Assembly (NCBI GenBank): GCA_030054175.1
Contig: JASGCM010000005.1
Span: 1-64,000 of the forward strand
DNA from: Alphaproteobacteria bacterium
GTDB taxonomy: Bacteria; Pseudomonadota; Gammaproteobacteria; Burkholderiales; Burkholderiaceae_C
Direction of reading: 5' to 3'
DNA: 64,000 nucleotides
Shown here one piece after another: positions 63,218 to 64,000 of this stretch. The notes under the pieces are model-generated. The model saw nothing but the letters and a program-made list of their open reading frames with translations, had not been told where the DNA came from and did no database searches. Each line of letters begins with the position of its first letter. Position 1 is the stretch's first letter. Position numbers and translations under genes: made by a program.

Positions 63218-64000
63218 TCAGCCTTTCAAGCCGGGTTTGCTTTGCCCGGACAAAAATCCGGCGATGGCGTTGGAGCGGGTCGAAGGCCCCCCCTGTTCGG
63301 CTTGGCGCGCCTTGATCTCGGCGAACTTGGCGGCCGTGAAGCTGACGCTGACATCCCAACCCATGTCGCCCACCATGGCCAAGGTTTCTTTGGTGAATTG
63401 CAGAGCCAGGGGGTCTTTCGCCATGAGCGAAGCGAGCAACTCTTGCAGGGCTGGATCCAGCCCTTCGACCGGGTGACAGAAGCTGACCCAGCCTTGTGAC
63501 AGCGCATGGGCGGCGTCATGGGTGTGCGGATCGAGCAACAAGTCCAAGCCATCGGCAGTCGAGGCTGGCGCTTGAAAACGCGCAGTGTCGGCGGCCAGGG
63601 CGATGTCGCTGGCGTGTACCAAATCCAGCGCCGTCCCCCGGCAACGGCCGTCGACGACGCTGATCACGGCCTGCGGCAGCACACGGCAGGTGTGCTCGCG
63701 CCAGCGCCGGATCCGTTGCAAGGCCTGGCGGGTGCGCACGGCTTGTTCGGTCAGCATGTGCTGGAAGTGCGCCAGATCCAAGCCCAGTCCAAAGTCGGGC
63801 TCACCACGCAAGACCACCACCCGAACCTGCGCACATGTGGGCAGCTCTTGGAAGATGTAAGCCAAGGTTTCTACAAAATCGAGGTCCCAGCCGATGTCGC
63901 CCGCAGAGCGCATGCGCAGGACCAGAACCCCTGCTTGAAATTCGGAGTCGATCAAGGGGTGGCGGGCTGCCTCCCAGGGGGCCAGATCGGAGGGATTCAT
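63218..64000 (-). CDS. Enoyl-CoA hydratase/isomerase-family protein (reaches window edge)
   Basis: The frame gives 260 residues from an ATG at the very edge of the window, so the true start could lie outside. Crotonase motifs are weaker: VRVVVLRGEPDFGLGLDL and AVISVVDGRCRGTALDLVHASD. The C-terminus WDVSVSFTAAKFAEIKARQ and IAGFLSGQSKPGL resembles the extended end of hydroxycinnamoyl-CoA hydratase/lyases. The Ala-Gly-rich oxyanion loop is altered (RGTALDL). It forms a pair with the following hydratase gene. Confidence 0.7.
   Translation of the reverse strand: MNPSDLAPWEAARHPLIDSEFQAGVLVLRMRSAGDIGWDLDFVETLAYIFQELPTCAQVRVVVLRGEPDFGLGLDLAHFQHMLTEQAVRTRQALQRIRRWREHTCRVLPQAVISVVDGRCRGTALDLVHASDIALAADTARFQAPASTADGLDLLLDPHTHDAAHALSQGWVSFCHPVEGLDPALQELLASLMAKDPLALQFTKETLAMVGDMGWDVSVSFTAAKFAEIKARQAEQGGPSTRSNAIAGFLSGQSKPGLKG

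Overview
The window looks like a chromosome segment of a betaproteobacterium of the Burkholderiales, most likely Comamonadaceae. The basis is high GC, tightly packed operons with 4-nt ATGA/GTGA overlaps, five Bug-type (TctC) solute receptors without their TctAB permeases, many aromatic-catabolism genes, and an apparent remnant of a divinyl-chlorophyllide reductase (bciA), which would fit a lineage with aerobic anoxygenic phototrophs. This is inference; no rRNA or tRNA gene was seen.

Layout. 0-6.5 kb: a selenoneine locus, egtD-senB-selD in one overlapping operon and senA further along the same strand, with a damaged phosphonate-type ABC transporter (phnD/phnC remnant, phnE1, phnE2) on the opposite strand between them. 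6.6-9 kb: a frameshifted Bug gene, a truncated CocE/NonD hydrolase joined to an internal piece of a nitrate/cyanate ABC permease, and intact cyanase cynS. 9-13.4 kb: a Rieske oxygenase, glutamine-synthetase-like ligase and [2Fe-2S] ferredoxin operon followed by a Bug receptor. 13.4-18.4 kb: a DUF2130 coiled-coil protein, hpaH bracketed by GGGGTC palindromes, a relic-like gene-poor stretch, and a WYL regulator. 18.5-26.5 kb: MarR regulator, class II aldolase, SDR, a Bug-cupin chimera, a Bug receptor, broken BKACE and amidohydrolase genes, and a SOUL protein. 26.7-35.7 kb: catabolic genes (FAD hydroxylase, VOC, DapA-like lyase, long amidase, enoyl-CoA hydratase, molybdenum hydroxylase).

35.7-39.2 kb is a bufferin-type metal-stress locus: a Cys-rich precursor (bufA), a natural fusion of DUF692 and DUF2063 (bufB-bufC), and a divergent SigF/NrsF sigma/anti-sigma pair. 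A SigF-like promoter (GTAACT-N16-CGAA) precedes bufA. 39.2-42.9 kb: a DctPQM TRAP transporter and a zeta-class GST isomerase. 43-46.9 kb: alpha/beta hydrolase, small frameshifted genes including a 15-proline tract, and an acyl-CoA synthetase. 47-53.3 kb: MFS, serine hydrolase, SDR, luciferase-like oxidoreductase, Bug and EamA genes. 53.3-64 kb: an operon with an SAF-domain dehydrogenase and two small genes carrying in-frame UGA, IorAB-type molybdenum hydroxylase, pobA, a transglutaminase with a shortened ATP-grasp-like partner, an internally deleted acyl-CoA dehydrogenase, and two enoyl-CoA hydratase genes.

The most striking global feature is damage: about fifteen of roughly sixty genes carry frameshifts (several at homopolymers of 8-9 bases), nonsense codons, a lost start codon, or internal deletions that mostly keep frame and sometimes fuse different genes. 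Either this is a decaying genome or the assembly contains homopolymer errors and collapsed segments. The selenoneine, Rieske/GS and bufferin loci, apart from the transporter, appear intact and are the best targets.
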